Positions 45,081 through 56,038 of a DNA stretch of 64,000 bases are shown here, piece by piece. The notes beneath the pieces were generated by a model that had not been told where the DNA came from, searched no databases, and worked only from the letters and a program-made list of their open reading frames with translations. Each line of letters begins with the position of its first letter. Within the stretch, counting starts at the first letter, position 1. The stretch comes from a bacterium OL-1 (lineage in GTDB: Bacteria; Actinomycetota; Coriobacteriia; Coriobacteriales; Atopobiaceae). Made by a program: the position numbers and the translations under genes. The DNA lies in assembly GCA_000752675.2 (NCBI GenBank), contig LM994627.1, forward strand, positions 368,429-432,428, given 5' to 3'.

Positions 45081-47556
45081 AGAAGCTCCAGTAGGTGTCG
45101 AGCGGCTCGTAGGAGCGGAGGAGGGGGCTGTAGTAGGGGTCGCCAAGTCCGTAGTAGTCAGACCAGCGCTCCCTCATGATGCCAACCTCATGGGCAAAGC
45201 GCTTGACTCTGTCTGTTGAGTAATCAGAGCCTCTTGAGACGGACTCAAAGTGCGTGAGCACAACCTGTGGAGTGTAGACAACGAGGAGCCCCTGCTCTCT
45301 TAGCTTGAGGCAAAAGTCGACGTCGTTGAAGGCAACGGCAAGATCCCTGTCGAGGCCGCCAACCTCTTGGAAGTTCTCTCTGCTCACCATGAGACATGCG
45401 CCGGTCACCGCCGAGAGGTCTTGCTCGTCCTCAATGAGGTTGCAGTACCCATGGTTGCTCTCCGGAAGATCGATGCCAAAGTGGTTGGCGCAGCTACCGC
45501 TCACAATGACGCCAGCATGCTGGACGGTGTTGTCGGGATAGAGGAGAAGCGCACCAACGGCACCAACGTCCTTGCGCGACGCCAGTCCAACCATGCGCTC
45601 GAGCCAGTCCGGTGTCCTCAGCTCCATGTCGTTGTTCAGGAGCAACAGGTAGTCGCCACTGGATTCCTTGGCCCCAAAGTTAATGAGGCTCGAGTAGTTA
45701 AAGCCTCCCTTGCCATCCCAGGTAACCACTCGTACGAGTCCCTTGTTCTCGCGCTGCACCTGCTGGTAGTACGAGAAGGTCTCCGTGCGCTCGCTGTTGT
45801 TCTCGATAACAAGAACCTCGTAGCTGTCATAGGTAGTCTTGCCAATGATGGAGTCTATGCAGCGCTGGAGAAGTTCTGCGTGGTCTCGAGAGGGGATGAG
45901 GATGGAGACACGCGGGTGCTCGACGGGCGGCCTGTTGAACACATGATACGAGAAGGGCCTCTCGCCCTCTGTGACCTCGGCGTCCACGCCAATGCGCTTG
46001 AAGTGCGCACGCACGGCGTTCATGCCCGCCTCCTGCGCGTAGCCTTTGGCGTCTCCGCTGGTTGCCGTGGAGGTCTCCCACATGCGCCAGTGGTAGAGGA
46101 CGCGAGGCACGTGGGTCACGCGACGGGCCTTCTCCACGGCCTGCAGCGTGAGGTGATGGTCCTGGGCACCCTCGAATGCGGGGTTGTCAAACTCTAGGCT
46201 CATGAGGAGGCTGCGGCGCACGGCAAGCATGTGGCAGATGTAGTTCTTGCAGGTAAGAAGGTCAATCTCAAGCTGCGGCTTGAGGAAGGGCCAGACATGC
46301 GTGCCACTGGGGTCGATCTTGTCCTCGTCGCAGTAGAGCACGTCCGTCTCGGGCTCCTTGTTCACGGCCTCGGTATAGTGGAAGAAGAGGTCGGGCTCGA
46401 TTGTGTCGTCATGGTCGACAAAGCCCACGAAGTCACCGGTTGCCTCACGGATTCCCGCCGCAGTGTTGAGCGTGATGCCCAGGTTCTTGTGGAGCGTGAT
46501 GCTGCGGATCCTCTCGTCAGATGCAACGGCGGCAGCAACCTCTTCGGCAAGCTCCCCGTCCTCAGGGGAGGCGTTTACCAGGACAAGCTCCCAGTGCGTG
46601 TAGGACTGCGCCCTAAAGCTGGCCACAAGGTCCGTAAACTGCTGGTGGGTGGTGTGGAAGAGCGGTACAACAACGCTCCAGGTGACCTCGTTGTCAAAGC
46701 TAACCTCGCTCTGAAGCCTCAGTTCCCATGGCTGTGCCTGCTGCTTGTGGAACCACTCGTTGTAGTAGGGATCGCGATCGGCAGACCTCGTAAGGACCTC
46801 ATTCTCGTAAATCAGGTGGTCGAGGTCGGGCTTTGGCAGCTCGAAGAAGGTGTGCTGGTGGGGGTCAGCTTTGTCCCAGGCGTCAAAGATTACGGTGCGC
46901 TCGTCTCTGGGCAGCCGGACCGAGAAGACTGTCTCGCGGAACTTGACTGTGCCTGAGAAACGGGCGTCGAACTTCTGGGAGCCCATGAAGATGGGCGCGG
47001 AGTCTATGGGCGCCAGCGCCTGGTCGCGCACGCGAAGTGCTACCTCGCCATCCTCACGCCATGGGACGCGGACTGCCACGCGCACGATGGCGGAGCCCCT
47101 GTCGGGAATGGCCTTCTTGATGAAGATGGTCGAGAAGAGGAACTGGCGGCCATTGTCGTAGTCGCGAATCCTGCTTGTGAGGTCCTTGTGGACGCGGTAG
47201 TTCATGCGGGACTGCAGCTTGGCGTCGCGAAGGCTCACAGTTGCCGCGCCAACCTCAAGCCATGCGCTGGCATCCTGGACGGCCCCGTCAGATGCATAGA
47301 TGGTGTAGGAGATGTTGGAGGTGTTGGAGTGCGCGTCGATAAGAACGACTACGGCTTCGGTAGGCGTGTCACGGAAGACCTTGGCGGGCACATCCTCTCC
47401 GTTGTCGTCCTGGGCGCTAATATCGAGGAGCGCGTCTGGAGAGACGCCTTCGAGAGAAACGAGCTGGTAGATCTTCTCGGCATTCCTGCAGATGCCCATG
47501 GTAGTGATGTCCAAGTTGACCGCCTTGTGTTGTCCCTGTGGCTTTGTCCTGCGCAT
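45079..47556 (-). CDS. Tandem family 2 glycosyltransferase
   Basis: About 825 residues. An N-terminal beta-rich region of about 270 residues has no family I recognise. A first GT2 domain begins near 295 ([13 protein letters not shown]) with FVDHDD as metal site and CDEDK; a second begins near 550 ([13 protein letters not shown]) with LLLNNDME and a TGACLMVSR segment. Two-domain enzymes of this kind often add rhamnose or other sugars to wall polysaccharides. ATG 47556 lies just after a -10-like TATACT (47574-47569), so a leaderless message is possible; ATG 47499 is the alternative. Divergent from rfbA. Confidence 0.85.
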   Translation of the reverse strand: MRRTKPQGQHKAVNLDITTMGICRNAEKIYQLVSLEGVSPDALLDISAQDDNGEDVPAKVFRDTPTEAVVVLIDAHSNTSNISYTIYASDGAVQDASAWLEVGAATVSLRDAKLQSRMNYRVHKDLTSRIRDYDNGRQFLFSTIFIKKAIPDRGSAIVRVAVRVPWREDGEVALRVRDQALAPIDSAPIFMGSQKFDARFSGTVKFRETVFSVRLPRDERTVIFDAWDKADPHQHTFFELPKPDLDHLIYENEVLTRSADRDPYYNEWFHKQQAQPWELRLQSEVSFDNEVTWSVVVPLFHTTHQQFTDLVASFRAQSYTHWELVLVNASPEDGELAEEVAAAVASDERIRSITLHKNLGITLNTAAGIREATGDFVGFVDHDDTIEPDLFFHYTEAVNKEPETDVLYCDEDKIDPSGTHVWPFLKPQLEIDLLTCKNYICHMLAVRRSLLMSLEFDNPAFEGAQDHHLTLQAVEKARRVTHVPRVLYHWRMWETSTATSGDAKGYAQEAGMNAVRAHFKRIGVDAEVTEGERPFSYHVFNRPPVEHPRVSILIPSRDHAELLQRCIDSIIGKTTYDSYEVLVIENNSERTETFSYYQQVQRENKGLVRVVTWDGKGGFNYSSLINFGAKESSGDYLLLLNNDMELRTPDWLERMVGLASRKDVGAVGALLLYPDNTVQHAGVIVSGSCANHFGIDLPESNHGYCNLIEDEQDLSAVTGACLMVSRENFQEVGGLDRDLAVAFNDVDFCLKLREQGLLVVYTPQVVLTHFESVSRGSDYSTDRVKRFAHEVGIMRERWSDYYGLGDPYYSPLLRSYEPLDTYWSF

Positions 47557-47716
47557 TCGCAGTGCCCAAGTATACGATTTGCTCGTTGGGGAGTGGTGTG
47601 GCAGGGGTCGAGGCCTGCAATTTACATGGCGAGGGGGAACGTCTAGGCTGGTACCTGGGCTGGGCCCTCTACAATTTTCGCATTGCGTCACACACATCCG
47701 ATGGGAGAGACTTCAC

Positions 47717-48619
47717 ATGAAGGGCATCATCCTTGCCGGCGGTTCCGGCACGCGGCTCTACCCGCTCACCACGGTCACCAGCAAGCAGCTCCTTCCGGTC
47801 TACGACAAGCCCATGGTCTACTACCCGCTCTCCACGCTCATGCTGGCGGGCATCCGCGACATCCTCATCATCTCGACCCCGCGCGACCTGCCCAACTTCG
47901 AGCGACTCCTGGGCGATGGGTCAGACTTCGGCATCTCGCTCTCCTACGCTGAGCAGCCCGAGCCAAACGGCCTCGCACAGGCCTTCGTCATAGGCGCGCC
48001 CTTCATCGACGGCGGCCCGTGCGCGCTTGTGCTGGGCGACAACATCTTCTACGGCAACGGCCTCTCGCGCCACCTGCGCCGCGCCGCGGCAAACGCCGAG
48101 GCGGGCCGCGCGACGGTCTTTGGCTACCGCGTGGACGATCCCGAGCGCTTTGGCGTCGTCGAGTTCGACGAGAACTACAACGCGGTCTCCATCGAGGAGA
48201 AGCCCGCGCACCCCAAGAGCAACTACGCCGTGACCGGCCTCTACTTCTATGACTCCCGCGTGACCGGACTCGCCGCCGCCGTGAGGCCCTCGGCTCGCGG
48301 CGAGTACGAGATCACCGACCTCAACCGCATGTACCTCGAGGACGGCTTGCTCGACGTGGTGACGCTCGGCCGCGGCTACGCGTGGCTGGACACGGGCACC
48401 ATGGCCTCCCTCTTCGAGGCCTCTCAGTTCGTGCGCACGGTCGAGACGGCGCAGGACCTTCCCGTCTCCGTGCCCGAGGAGATCGCCTACGACAACGGCT
48501 GGGTCTCCCGCGAGCGGCTGCTCGAGTGCGCCGAGCGCTACGGCAAGAGCGACTACGGCAAGCACCTGCGGATGGTTGCCGAGGGCGGCATAGTTCCCAC
48601 GAGGCCCTACGATGACTAG
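47717..48619 (+). CDS. rfbA: Glucose-1-phosphate thymidylyltransferase
   Basis: 300-residue RmlA enzyme making dTDP-glucose, first step to dTDP-rhamnose. The nucleotide-binding start [18 protein letters not shown], then [23 protein letters not shown] and WLDTGT are all diagnostic. ATG 47717 follows GGGAGAG. rfbB, rfbC and rfbD are not in the window. Neighbouring glycosyltransferases suggest the sugar goes into a surface polymer. The end overlaps the next gene by 8 bases. Confidence 0.96.
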   Translation: MKGIILAGGSGTRLYPLTTVTSKQLLPVYDKPMVYYPLSTLMLAGIRDILIISTPRDLPNFERLLGDGSDFGISLSYAEQPEPNGLAQAFVIGAPFIDGGPCALVLGDNIFYGNGLSRHLRRAAANAEAGRATVFGYRVDDPERFGVVEFDENYNAVSIEEKPAHPKSNYAVTGLYFYDSRVTGLAAAVRPSARGEYEITDLNRMYLEDGLLDVVTLGRGYAWLDTGTMASLFEASQFVRTVETAQDLPVSVPEEIAYDNGWVSRERLLECAERYGKSDYGKHLRMVAEGGIVPTRPYDD

Positions 48620-49865
48620 TCAGGCTTCTCCGCGGCTCTCGGTGGTAATCCCCGCGCACAACGGAGAGCGCTACCTCGAGGAGTGCGCGGCCAGCGTGCT
48701 GGGGCAGGACTTCACAGATCTTGAACTCATCCTCGTGGATGACGCATCCTCCGACGCCACGCGAGACGTGATCGGACGCCTTGCGGCTGCCGACCCCCGC
48801 GTAAGGCCGGTCCTTCTCGACGAGAACCAGGGTACGCTAGGAGCCCGACAGGCAGGTGTTGCCGCAAGCAGGGGAGCGTACGTGACGCTTGTCGACCAGG
48901 ATGACGAGCTTGCCCCAGGGGCGCTTGCCAAGGTGATGGCGCATGCGGGTGAGGCTGACATCGTGCACTTTGGGGTGTGCGTGGAGCCTGAGGGCGAGGC
49001 TGCCCAGAGTGCTGCTGCCGGCATGGAGGGCTTTCTCACGCCTGTGGCCCGCCGCCTCGAGGGCAAAGAAATTCTCCGCGTGCAATTCTCCGAGCAGGGA
49101 AACTTCGACTGGCACGTGCATCACAAGCTCTACGATGGCGACCTCGCCCGCCGTGCATGGGGGATGTCTGCCAAGACCCGCCTGCTCCTCTCGGATGACA
49201 TCTACCTCTGTATGATTCTTGACTCGCTGGCGGGCTCCTACGTGGGCCTTGGCGATGCACCGTGGTACGTCTACCACTTGGGCAGGGGAGAGACGCTTGG
49301 CGCGCGAGAGACGCTCGACGCCCTGCGTAGGACCTCCGAGCGCGAGCTCAAGGGCTGGCACCTCATGCGCGACTTCGCGCGTGACCATGCCTCCGACCTG
49401 CCGCGCGACGACTGGTCGGAGCGCGTTGCCGACGCGCGCGATCGCATCTACGAGAACGTCTCGAACGAGATGATTGACGGGCTGCCTGCAGCCGAGCTTC
49501 CTCAGGCCGTCGACATGCTGCTCTCGCAGTGGCCGGCCGACGCGGTGGCGGGCGAGCTCTGGCGCTATGTGCGCGACCGCGCCTACGAGCGTTTTGACCG
49601 CCATGTCGAGCCCACGCGAGGCGACTCTCTCGACCAGGTGCTGACGCTCGCACGCCGCGCCGACGCCCTTGTCGCTCCCGGGGAGAGCTCCGAGCGCTAC
49701 CGCCAGATGAAAGGCGTTGCCCAGACGCACCTTCGAGAGCTAGCCGAGCGCCATCCAGACCAGGCGGAATGGCTCGCTAACGCACCAGCTGGAAGTGGCA
49801 GCCCCTCTCGTGCCGGCGGCGCCTCCGGCATGCTGCGCAGGCTTCTCGGCAGACTCTCGCGATAG
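48612..49865 (+). CDS. Family 2 glycosyltransferase
   Basis: 417 residues. The N-terminal GT-A domain has [27 protein letters not shown] and the metal motif LVDQDD, followed by a helical, charged C-terminal region of about 200 residues without recognised domains. No membrane helix is seen, so it should work at the inner face of the membrane on a lipid-linked sugar. Coupled to rfbA by an 8-base overlap. Donor and acceptor sugars cannot be inferred. Confidence 0.85.
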   Translation: MTSQASPRLSVVIPAHNGERYLEECAASVLGQDFTDLELILVDDASSDATRDVIGRLAAADPRVRPVLLDENQGTLGARQAGVAASRGAYVTLVDQDDELAPGALAKVMAHAGEADIVHFGVCVEPEGEAAQSAAAGMEGFLTPVARRLEGKEILRVQFSEQGNFDWHVHHKLYDGDLARRAWGMSAKTRLLLSDDIYLCMILDSLAGSYVGLGDAPWYVYHLGRGETLGARETLDALRRTSERELKGWHLMRDFARDHASDLPRDDWSERVADARDRIYENVSNEMIDGLPAAELPQAVDMLLSQWPADAVAGELWRYVRDRAYERFDRHVEPTRGDSLDQVLTLARRADALVAPGESSERYRQMKGVAQTHLRELAERHPDQAEWLANAPAGSGSPSRAGGASGMLRRLLGRLSR

Positions 49866-49919
49866 CACTTTCGAACGGCAGGGGTGGTGCCCCCACTTCT
49901 CCGCAATCATCGTGGAGCC

Positions 49920-49949
49920 TTACCACGTCTGCTACGTCTTGGCTACAAT
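49920..49949 (+). promoter_or_regulatory. Putative rnj promoter
   Basis: TTACCA (49920-49925) and TACAAT (49944-49949) are 18 bases apart. The message would carry a leader of about 145 bases before the rnj start; the leader holds no clear terminator. Confidence 0.5.
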
Positions 49950-50099
49950 AGATTGGCTAGAGCACCAATGCGTTCGCCCAGCGGCCATTGGAACACGAAC
50001 CGTAGCTGTTGCGGCTGGTGGCACACGGCCATCAGGACCGCTCACTAGATAACGGCGTATGCCGTACGTATTGACCACGAGGAAAGGATTCCCCCAGCA

Positions 50100-51764
50100 A
50101 TGCCAAAGAAAGAAACCGCCCTCAAGATCATCCCGCTTGGTGGTCTTGACGGGATCGGCAAGAACATGACCGTGTTCGAGTACGGAAACGACATGGTCAT
50201 GATCGATGCCGGCCTCATGTTCCCCGATGACGAGCAGCCTGGCATCGACCTCATCCTGCCCGACTACACCTATGTCCTGGAGAACGAGGACAAGCTGCGC
50301 GGCATTATCATCACCCACGGCCACGAGGACCACACGGGCGCCCTTCCGTACCTGCTGCAGGACCTCACGCACAAGGTGCCCATCTACTCCAGTAAGCTCA
50401 CCCTTGGCATCATCGAGGGCAAGCTCGCCGAGCACAACATCAAGAGCCCCAAGTTTCGCGAGGTCCAGGACGGCTCGACCATAACCCTGGGTGCTTTCAA
50501 CATCACGTTCTTTGCCATGACGCACTCCATTCCAGCTGCGTTTGGCGTCTTCATGAACACGCCTGCGGGCAACGTCATGCACACCGGCGACTTCAAGCTT
50601 GACCAGACCCCCATCGACGGCGTGCGTCCCAACTACGCTGCCATCAACCGCTTCGCTGCCGAGGGCGTCGACGTCCTGCTCTCCGACTCCACCAACGCCA
50701 CGCGCCCTGGCTTCACGCCGTCCGAGGCGGCCGTTGGCCCTGCGCTGCGCCATATCATCAAGAACGCCCCAGGCCGCGTCTTTGTGGCCTCGTTCTCGAG
50801 CCACATCCACCGCCTGCAGCAGATCTGCGACGCCTCCGTGGCGGTTGGCCGCAAGGTTGTGGTGACGGGCCGCTCTATGGTCACCAACACCAAGGTGGCC
50901 CGGGAGCTTGGCTACCTGCGCATTTCCGACGAGAACATCATCGATGCATATGACCTCGAGAAGCTCCCGGACGAGCAGATCGTGGTCCTCTGCACGGGCA
51001 GCCAGGGCGAGCCCCTCTCGGCGCTTGCCCGCATGGCCAACGGCGAGCACAAGAGCCTCTCGATCCACGAGGGCGACACGGTCATCATCTCGGCCAACCC
51101 CATCCCGGGCAACGAGAAGAGCGTCCAGGGCATCATCAACTCGCTCTCAAAGCTGGGCTGCGACATTTACGACAAGAGCCAGGCCCTGGTTCACGTCTCT
51201 GGCCACGGCTCGCAGGAGGAGCTCAAGCTCATGCTCGCCATGGTCAAGCCGCGCAACTTCATGCCGGTCCACGGCGAGGCCCAGCACCTGCGCGCCCACG
51301 CCAAGCTCGCGCAGCAGGTTGGCATTCCCGAGAAGAACATCTTCATCCTCGACAACGGTGATTCGCTCGAGGTTCGTCACGGCAAGGCCCGTCGCGGACC
51401 CTCGGTCGACTCCGGCGTGGTCTACGTTGACGGTCTGTCCATCACCGATGCCAACCCCGTGGTCCTGCGGGATCGCCAGCGTCTTGCGCAGGATGGCGTC
51501 ATCACCTGCGTGGTTGCCATCCGCTCGAGGAACCACTCCGTCGACACCATCGACCTCTCTGGGCGAGGCGTCTCCTTCGCCACGGACGAGGTGCTCATGG
51601 ACGATGCCCGAGCGCTCGTTCGCTCCCAGGTCGAGCGTCTCGAGAAGGGCAACGGTGCGAGCATTGACACCGTACGCAAGGGCGTGAGAAACTCGCTTTC
51701 CAACTTCCTCTGGAGCAAGACGCACACGCGACCGATGGTGATACCGGTCGTGATGGAGGTCTAG
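50100..51764 (+). CDS. rnj: Ribonuclease J
   Basis: 554-residue metallo-beta-lactamase/beta-CASP RNase with 5'-3' exonuclease and endonuclease activity. The metal site HGHEDH is at residues 73-78, with later motifs HTGDFKLD, SDSTNA and the beta-CASP residues in SGHGSQEE and VHGEAQH. ATG 50100 follows GAGGAAAGG. It is the first gene of a probable rnj-ftsK-rodZ unit. Confidence 0.96.
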   Translation: MPKKETALKIIPLGGLDGIGKNMTVFEYGNDMVMIDAGLMFPDDEQPGIDLILPDYTYVLENEDKLRGIIITHGHEDHTGALPYLLQDLTHKVPIYSSKLTLGIIEGKLAEHNIKSPKFREVQDGSTITLGAFNITFFAMTHSIPAAFGVFMNTPAGNVMHTGDFKLDQTPIDGVRPNYAAINRFAAEGVDVLLSDSTNATRPGFTPSEAAVGPALRHIIKNAPGRVFVASFSSHIHRLQQICDASVAVGRKVVVTGRSMVTNTKVARELGYLRISDENIIDAYDLEKLPDEQIVVLCTGSQGEPLSALARMANGEHKSLSIHEGDTVIISANPIPGNEKSVQGIINSLSKLGCDIYDKSQALVHVSGHGSQEELKLMLAMVKPRNFMPVHGEAQHLRAHAKLAQQVGIPEKNIFILDNGDSLEVRHGKARRGPSVDSGVVYVDGLSITDANPVVLRDRQRLAQDGVITCVVAIRSRNHSVDTIDLSGRGVSFATDEVLMDDARALVRSQVERLEKGNGASIDTVRKGVRNSLSNFLWSKTHTRPMVIPVVMEV

Positions 51765-51768
51765 GCAC

Positions 51769-54285
51769 ATGCCCTCAAATCGCAGATCAAACGCAGCAGG
51801 CAAGGCAGCAAAGAAGGGGTCAAACTCGCGGGGTGCCGGCTCGCGCCAAGCGGCGCGTGGCCGGGGCTCGGCCGAGAAGGCCTCGCAGGGCCTCTCGTCA
51901 ACGCAGAACGACATCTTCGGCGTGATTCTGGCAGTGGTGGCCGTCGCCATGTTCGTCTCGCTGGTTGCCCCGTCCTCGGCTATCGTGACGAGTGCAGTTG
52001 GACACCTGCTCACGCAGGGCTTTGGCGCTGGCGCGATCCTCGTGCCTATAGCGCTCTTCATCTTTGCGTGCACATTCTTCATGGATGAGGACGGGCCAAT
52101 CTCCGCGCATGTGGCGGGTGGCCTCGTGCTCATTGTGCTTGCCGTCCTCGCCCAGCTCTCGCTTAACCAGCCTGGCGTTGCCGAGAATCCCGCCGCTGCC
52201 CTTGCCGAGCCCGCGCTCGAGTCTGCCGGCGGATACGTGGGAGGGTTCGTTGCCTTCCTGCTCGTCCAGCTCGTGGGCGTGATCGTGGGCAACGTGGTCC
52301 TGGTGGGCGTCATCATTGCTGGTGCTGTGGTCTGCGGGTTCTCGATCTCCGGAGCTGTGTCAAAGATTCACCTGCGCGCGCAGGAGGCGTCCGAGAATCG
52401 CCGCATCGCTCGTGAAGAGCGCGCGGCCGAGCGTGACGCGGCTCGCGAGGCCGCCCTTCCCGTGGCGCAGGCTGCAGGCGCTGCCTCCGGCCGCACTCAG
52501 GGATCTCTCTTTGACGAGACCGGCGAGGGAGAGACATCGTTCATCGGCACGCGCAAGACGAGCGTCCTGCGACGCGGCCGTGCTAAGAAGGCGGATGCCG
52601 CTGTTGCCACCGCCGACGGGGGAGAGAAGGACGTCGGCGCCACAACGCTTCTCGATGCGGCGCCTACTACGCTGCTTGACAAGCCTGGGAAGGCGACAAA
52701 GACCTCCAAGGCACGCGCTTCTCGCAGCACCAAGGACAAGGAGGCAACTCCCGCGTTTCTCGCCGGCCACACCTCTGCAGTAAAGCCCGCACCTGCGCCC
52801 GCGCCGTCCAACAGCGAGGACGGTAAGGAGCTCCCACCCGCAGACATGCTCAAGGTGAATCCCAACTCCGGCGTGAGCGCCGAGTCGGACGAGGAGCTCT
52901 CCTCTGTTGCGGCTAAGCTCCAGGGCACGCTCGAGGAGTTTGGCCTCACTTCGCGCGTGGTCGGGTGGGTTGCCGGCCCCTCCGTCACCACTTTTAAGAT
53001 CGAGATGGGCGAGGGCGAGCGCGTGAGCAAGATCACAAACCTCCAGGACGACATCGCGCTCTCGCTGGCCTCGCGCTCGGTGCGCATCTTTGCGCCCATT
53101 CCGGGCACCTCACTTGTGGGTATCGAGATTCCTAACAAGACAACGCAGCCTGTCTACCTGGGAGACGTCCTTCCCTACGTCAAGGGAGGTCCGCTCGAGG
53201 CGGCGTTTGGCCGCGATTCCGAGGGCAACCCCGTGGTGGTAGACATTGCCGGACTTCCGCACCTTCTGGTAGCGGGAACCACGGGCTCTGGTAAGTCTGT
53301 GCTGCTCAACAGTATTGTCATGACCATCCTCATGCGCTCCACGCCCGAGGAGGTCCGTCTCATCATGGTGGACCCCAAGCGCGTCGAGTTCACGTACTAC
53401 GCCGGTTTGCCGCACCTCTACGTTCCCGTGGTGACCGAGCCCAACAAGGCTGCGAGCGCGCTGTCCTGGGGTGTCACCGAGATGGAGCGCCGTCTCAAGG
53501 TCTTCGAGCACTACAAAGTCCGCGACATCAAGTCCTACAACCGTGACGTCGATGGTGGCAAGTATGCCGACATGGAGAACCCTCCCAAGCACATGCCGTA
53601 CTTCGTCATTGTTATCGACGAGCTCTCTGACCTTATGATGGTCGCCGGCAAGGATGTCGAGGCCTCAATCGTGCGCATTGCCCAGCTGGGGCGCGCTGCT
53701 GGCATCCACCTCATCGTTGCCACGCAGCGCCCCTCGGCAGACGTTGTGACGGGCCTCATCAAGGCTAACATCGACAACCGCGTGGCACTCTCGGTCGATA
53801 ACGGCATGAACTCTCGCATCATCCTCGACCAGACAGGCGCCGAGCGCCTTCTCGGCCATGGTGACATGCTCTACAAGCTCCGCGGCTCTCGTCCCAGGCG
53901 TGCCCAGGGTTGCTTTGTCTCGGAGGAGGAGGTCGAGCACGTGGTGGACTTCATCAAGGAGCACCACGACACCGACTATCACGACGACATCCTTACTGCC
54001 GTCTCGCCCGTCACCCCTGGTGGTCCGAGCGAGGCATCTGCTCCTGCTGATGACCCCCTTCTCTGGGAGGCTGCTGACATCGTTGTGAACTCTCAGCTGG
54101 GTTCTACCTCCAGCCTTCAGCGAGCCCTCTCGGTGGGGTACGCTAGGGCGGGAAGAATCATGGACATGCTCGAGAACAAGGGCGTCGTGGGGCCCGCCAA
54201 CGGCTCGAAGCCGCGTGACGTCCTTCTCGACAAGGAGAGCCTCGAAGACCTCAAGGCCGCCGAGCAGGATTTTGAGGAGGTGTAG
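51769..54285 (+). CDS. ftsK: DNA translocase FtsK/SpoIIIE
   Basis: 838-residue motor that clears chromosomal DNA from the septum. A basic N-terminus is followed by four hydrophobic segments (about 48-205), a proline/alanine-rich linker, the RecA-like motor with Walker A GTTGSGKSV (near 503) and FVIVIDELSDL, and a C-terminal winged-helix gamma domain (SLQRALSVGYARAGRIMDMLENKGVVGPANG) for KOPS recognition. It follows rnj by four bases and precedes rodZ by six. Confidence 0.95.
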   Translation: MPSNRRSNAAGKAAKKGSNSRGAGSRQAARGRGSAEKASQGLSSTQNDIFGVILAVVAVAMFVSLVAPSSAIVTSAVGHLLTQGFGAGAILVPIALFIFACTFFMDEDGPISAHVAGGLVLIVLAVLAQLSLNQPGVAENPAAALAEPALESAGGYVGGFVAFLLVQLVGVIVGNVVLVGVIIAGAVVCGFSISGAVSKIHLRAQEASENRRIAREERAAERDAAREAALPVAQAAGAASGRTQGSLFDETGEGETSFIGTRKTSVLRRGRAKKADAAVATADGGEKDVGATTLLDAAPTTLLDKPGKATKTSKARASRSTKDKEATPAFLAGHTSAVKPAPAPAPSNSEDGKELPPADMLKVNPNSGVSAESDEELSSVAAKLQGTLEEFGLTSRVVGWVAGPSVTTFKIEMGEGERVSKITNLQDDIALSLASRSVRIFAPIPGTSLVGIEIPNKTTQPVYLGDVLPYVKGGPLEAAFGRDSEGNPVVVDIAGLPHLLVAGTTGSGKSVLLNSIVMTILMRSTPEEVRLIMVDPKRVEFTYYAGLPHLYVPVVTEPNKAASALSWGVTEMERRLKVFEHYKVRDIKSYNRDVDGGKYADMENPPKHMPYFVIVIDELSDLMMVAGKDVEASIVRIAQLGRAAGIHLIVATQRPSADVVTGLIKANIDNRVALSVDNGMNSRIILDQTGAERLLGHGDMLYKLRGSRPRRAQGCFVSEEEVEHVVDFIKEHHDTDYHDDILTAVSPVTPGGPSEASAPADDPLLWEAADIVVNSQLGSTSSLQRALSVGYARAGRIMDMLENKGVVGPANGSKPRDVLLDKESLEDLKAAEQDFEEV

Positions 54286-54291
54286 CCCGCC

Positions 54292-55953
54292 ATGCCGTCG
54301 CGTCCGCGCTTCAGCGAGATGCTTCTCGACCGCCGTCGCCAGCTAGGCCTCACGGTGGGCCAGGCCTCGCAGGTCCTGAAGCTCAAGGAGCAGGTCCTCA
54401 TTGCCTTTGAGGAGGGGGACTTCGATAACATCCCCCAGAGCGGCTACGCCCAGGGTATGCTTTCCTCGTATGCGCGTTACCTGGGCCTCAATCCGCGCGA
54501 GATCGTGGACCTCTTCCAGGAGGAGCTCTACGAGCACGTGCACGGTACCTCCTCGCATGAGCTGCGCCGCCGCACGCGCGATACCCAGTCTGGCCGTGGC
54601 GTTCAGGGCTACGACGTCGTGAACGAGGCAGAGTCCCGCCCCAAGGCATACGTGCAGTACCGTGGGCTCCTTCCCACCTCCGGAGGACCTGCGGGTGACA
54701 TGGGGGCTTTTGCCACCACCTCGGGTCCCAGGCCGCGCACCCCGTCCTCGGTTCCCCTTGCCGGGTCGAGCTACCCCACATCATCCCGGAGCCAGTCCCC
54801 CGCGTACTCGCATGCCGAGTATGTCTACGGAAGGCCGTACAACGCCACCTCGGAGCGCGACGAAGACCGCGAGCGCGAGAGGGACCGCTATGCCACACGG
54901 CAGCGTGGAAGATATGCGCAGCAGAGGCGTCGCGTTGACGACCCCGCAAACCGGCTCCTTCGCGAGGGGCAGAACGGCGTCGAGGAGCGACGCGAGACCG
55001 CCCGTGCCTATCGGCGTGACTCCTCTCGGGCCCAGCGTCTCTACGAGCGCGACAATGTGAGCACCAGGAGCGTCCGTGCCGGAGAGTATACCGATGACCT
55101 CCGCTACGACGATGGGGCCAGGCCCTATGACCGCGCGTCTACCATCTCGGGAAGGCGCTCGTCGAGAAACATCGCCAGCGTTGACAGGCCAAATGTGCGC
55201 CGCCGCTCTGAGGGGCAACGCGGCAGGATTCCCGGTAGTTCTCGCGGCCATGGTGGGCAGGACCGTCGCACCACGCTGCTCGTGATCTGCGCGCTTGCGC
55301 TGGCGCTCACGCTCATCCTGGTTTTCTCGATTCGCTCGTGCGTGAGCAGCAGGTCGACTACCTCACAGGAGTCGAAGACCACCGTGCCCGTAAGCACGAC
55401 CTCCACGGACTCGTCCTCGAGCGACACGGGCTCGACCGATTCCTCGTCGACGCAGACAACAACGACTACCACGGATACCACTACGTCGACGGATGGCTCT
55501 TCTACCACCGACGCGTCTTCTTCCGACTCCTCGGCCTCCACCGAGACCGTGGTCACGGTTTCTGTTGCCAGTGGGGAGACCTCATGGCTCGAGATCACCA
55601 ACGACGACACAAGCGAGGAGGCGAGTACGGTTACGGGGCCCTGGGAGCAGAGCTACACCGTGACCGACTCCATCACCATTCGCGCAGGCAATCCCGGCGT
55701 GGTCACCGTCACCGAGAACGGCACCCAGAAGAGCTTCGACTCTAGGGTCTCTGGCATCGGGTCCCTCACCATCCAGGGGACGCCAGCCACCACCGACGGA
55801 AGCTCGACGGATACCACGACGGGTACTACAACGGGGACCTCGAGCACCAGCACCACGGGCAGCTCGAGCACGTCTGGCTCGCAGACGTCGACTGGTAGCA
55901 CCACGACGTCATCCACGTCGTCTGGTACTACCGGCACTACCAAGAGCAACTAG
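54292..55953 (+). CDS. rodZ: RodZ-like membrane protein with helix-turn-helix
   Basis: 553 residues. An N-terminal HTH_25-type domain (about 8-78: LTVGQASQVLKLKEQVLIAFEEGDF) is followed by a long, arginine/tyrosine-rich cytoplasmic linker (80-320), one membrane helix (about 327-350), and an extracytoplasmic part: Ser/Thr-rich, a DUF4115-like beta domain (TVVTVSVASGETSWLEITND...), then another Ser/Thr/Gly tail. RodZ links MreB to the membrane in rods; here mreB is not seen. The low-complexity segments are unusually long. Confidence 0.82.
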   Translation: MPSRPRFSEMLLDRRRQLGLTVGQASQVLKLKEQVLIAFEEGDFDNIPQSGYAQGMLSSYARYLGLNPREIVDLFQEELYEHVHGTSSHELRRRTRDTQSGRGVQGYDVVNEAESRPKAYVQYRGLLPTSGGPAGDMGAFATTSGPRPRTPSSVPLAGSSYPTSSRSQSPAYSHAEYVYGRPYNATSERDEDRERERDRYATRQRGRYAQQRRRVDDPANRLLREGQNGVEERRETARAYRRDSSRAQRLYERDNVSTRSVRAGEYTDDLRYDDGARPYDRASTISGRRSSRNIASVDRPNVRRRSEGQRGRIPGSSRGHGGQDRRTTLLVICALALALTLILVFSIRSCVSSRSTTSQESKTTVPVSTTSTDSSSSDTGSTDSSSTQTTTTTTDTTTSTDGSSTTDASSSDSSASTETVVTVSVASGETSWLEITNDDTSEEASTVTGPWEQSYTVTDSITIRAGNPGVVTVTENGTQKSFDSRVSGIGSLTIQGTPATTDGSSTDTTTGTTTGTSSTSTTGSSSTSGSQTSTGSTTTSSTSSGTTGTTKSN

Positions 55954-56038
55954 GTAAAGGGGCCTCGAACGGTCCCATGGTTGAGAAATGCCTTGGCGCG
56001 ACCGGGAGGGACGCGCGGCGGGCAGGGGAGGATGACGC

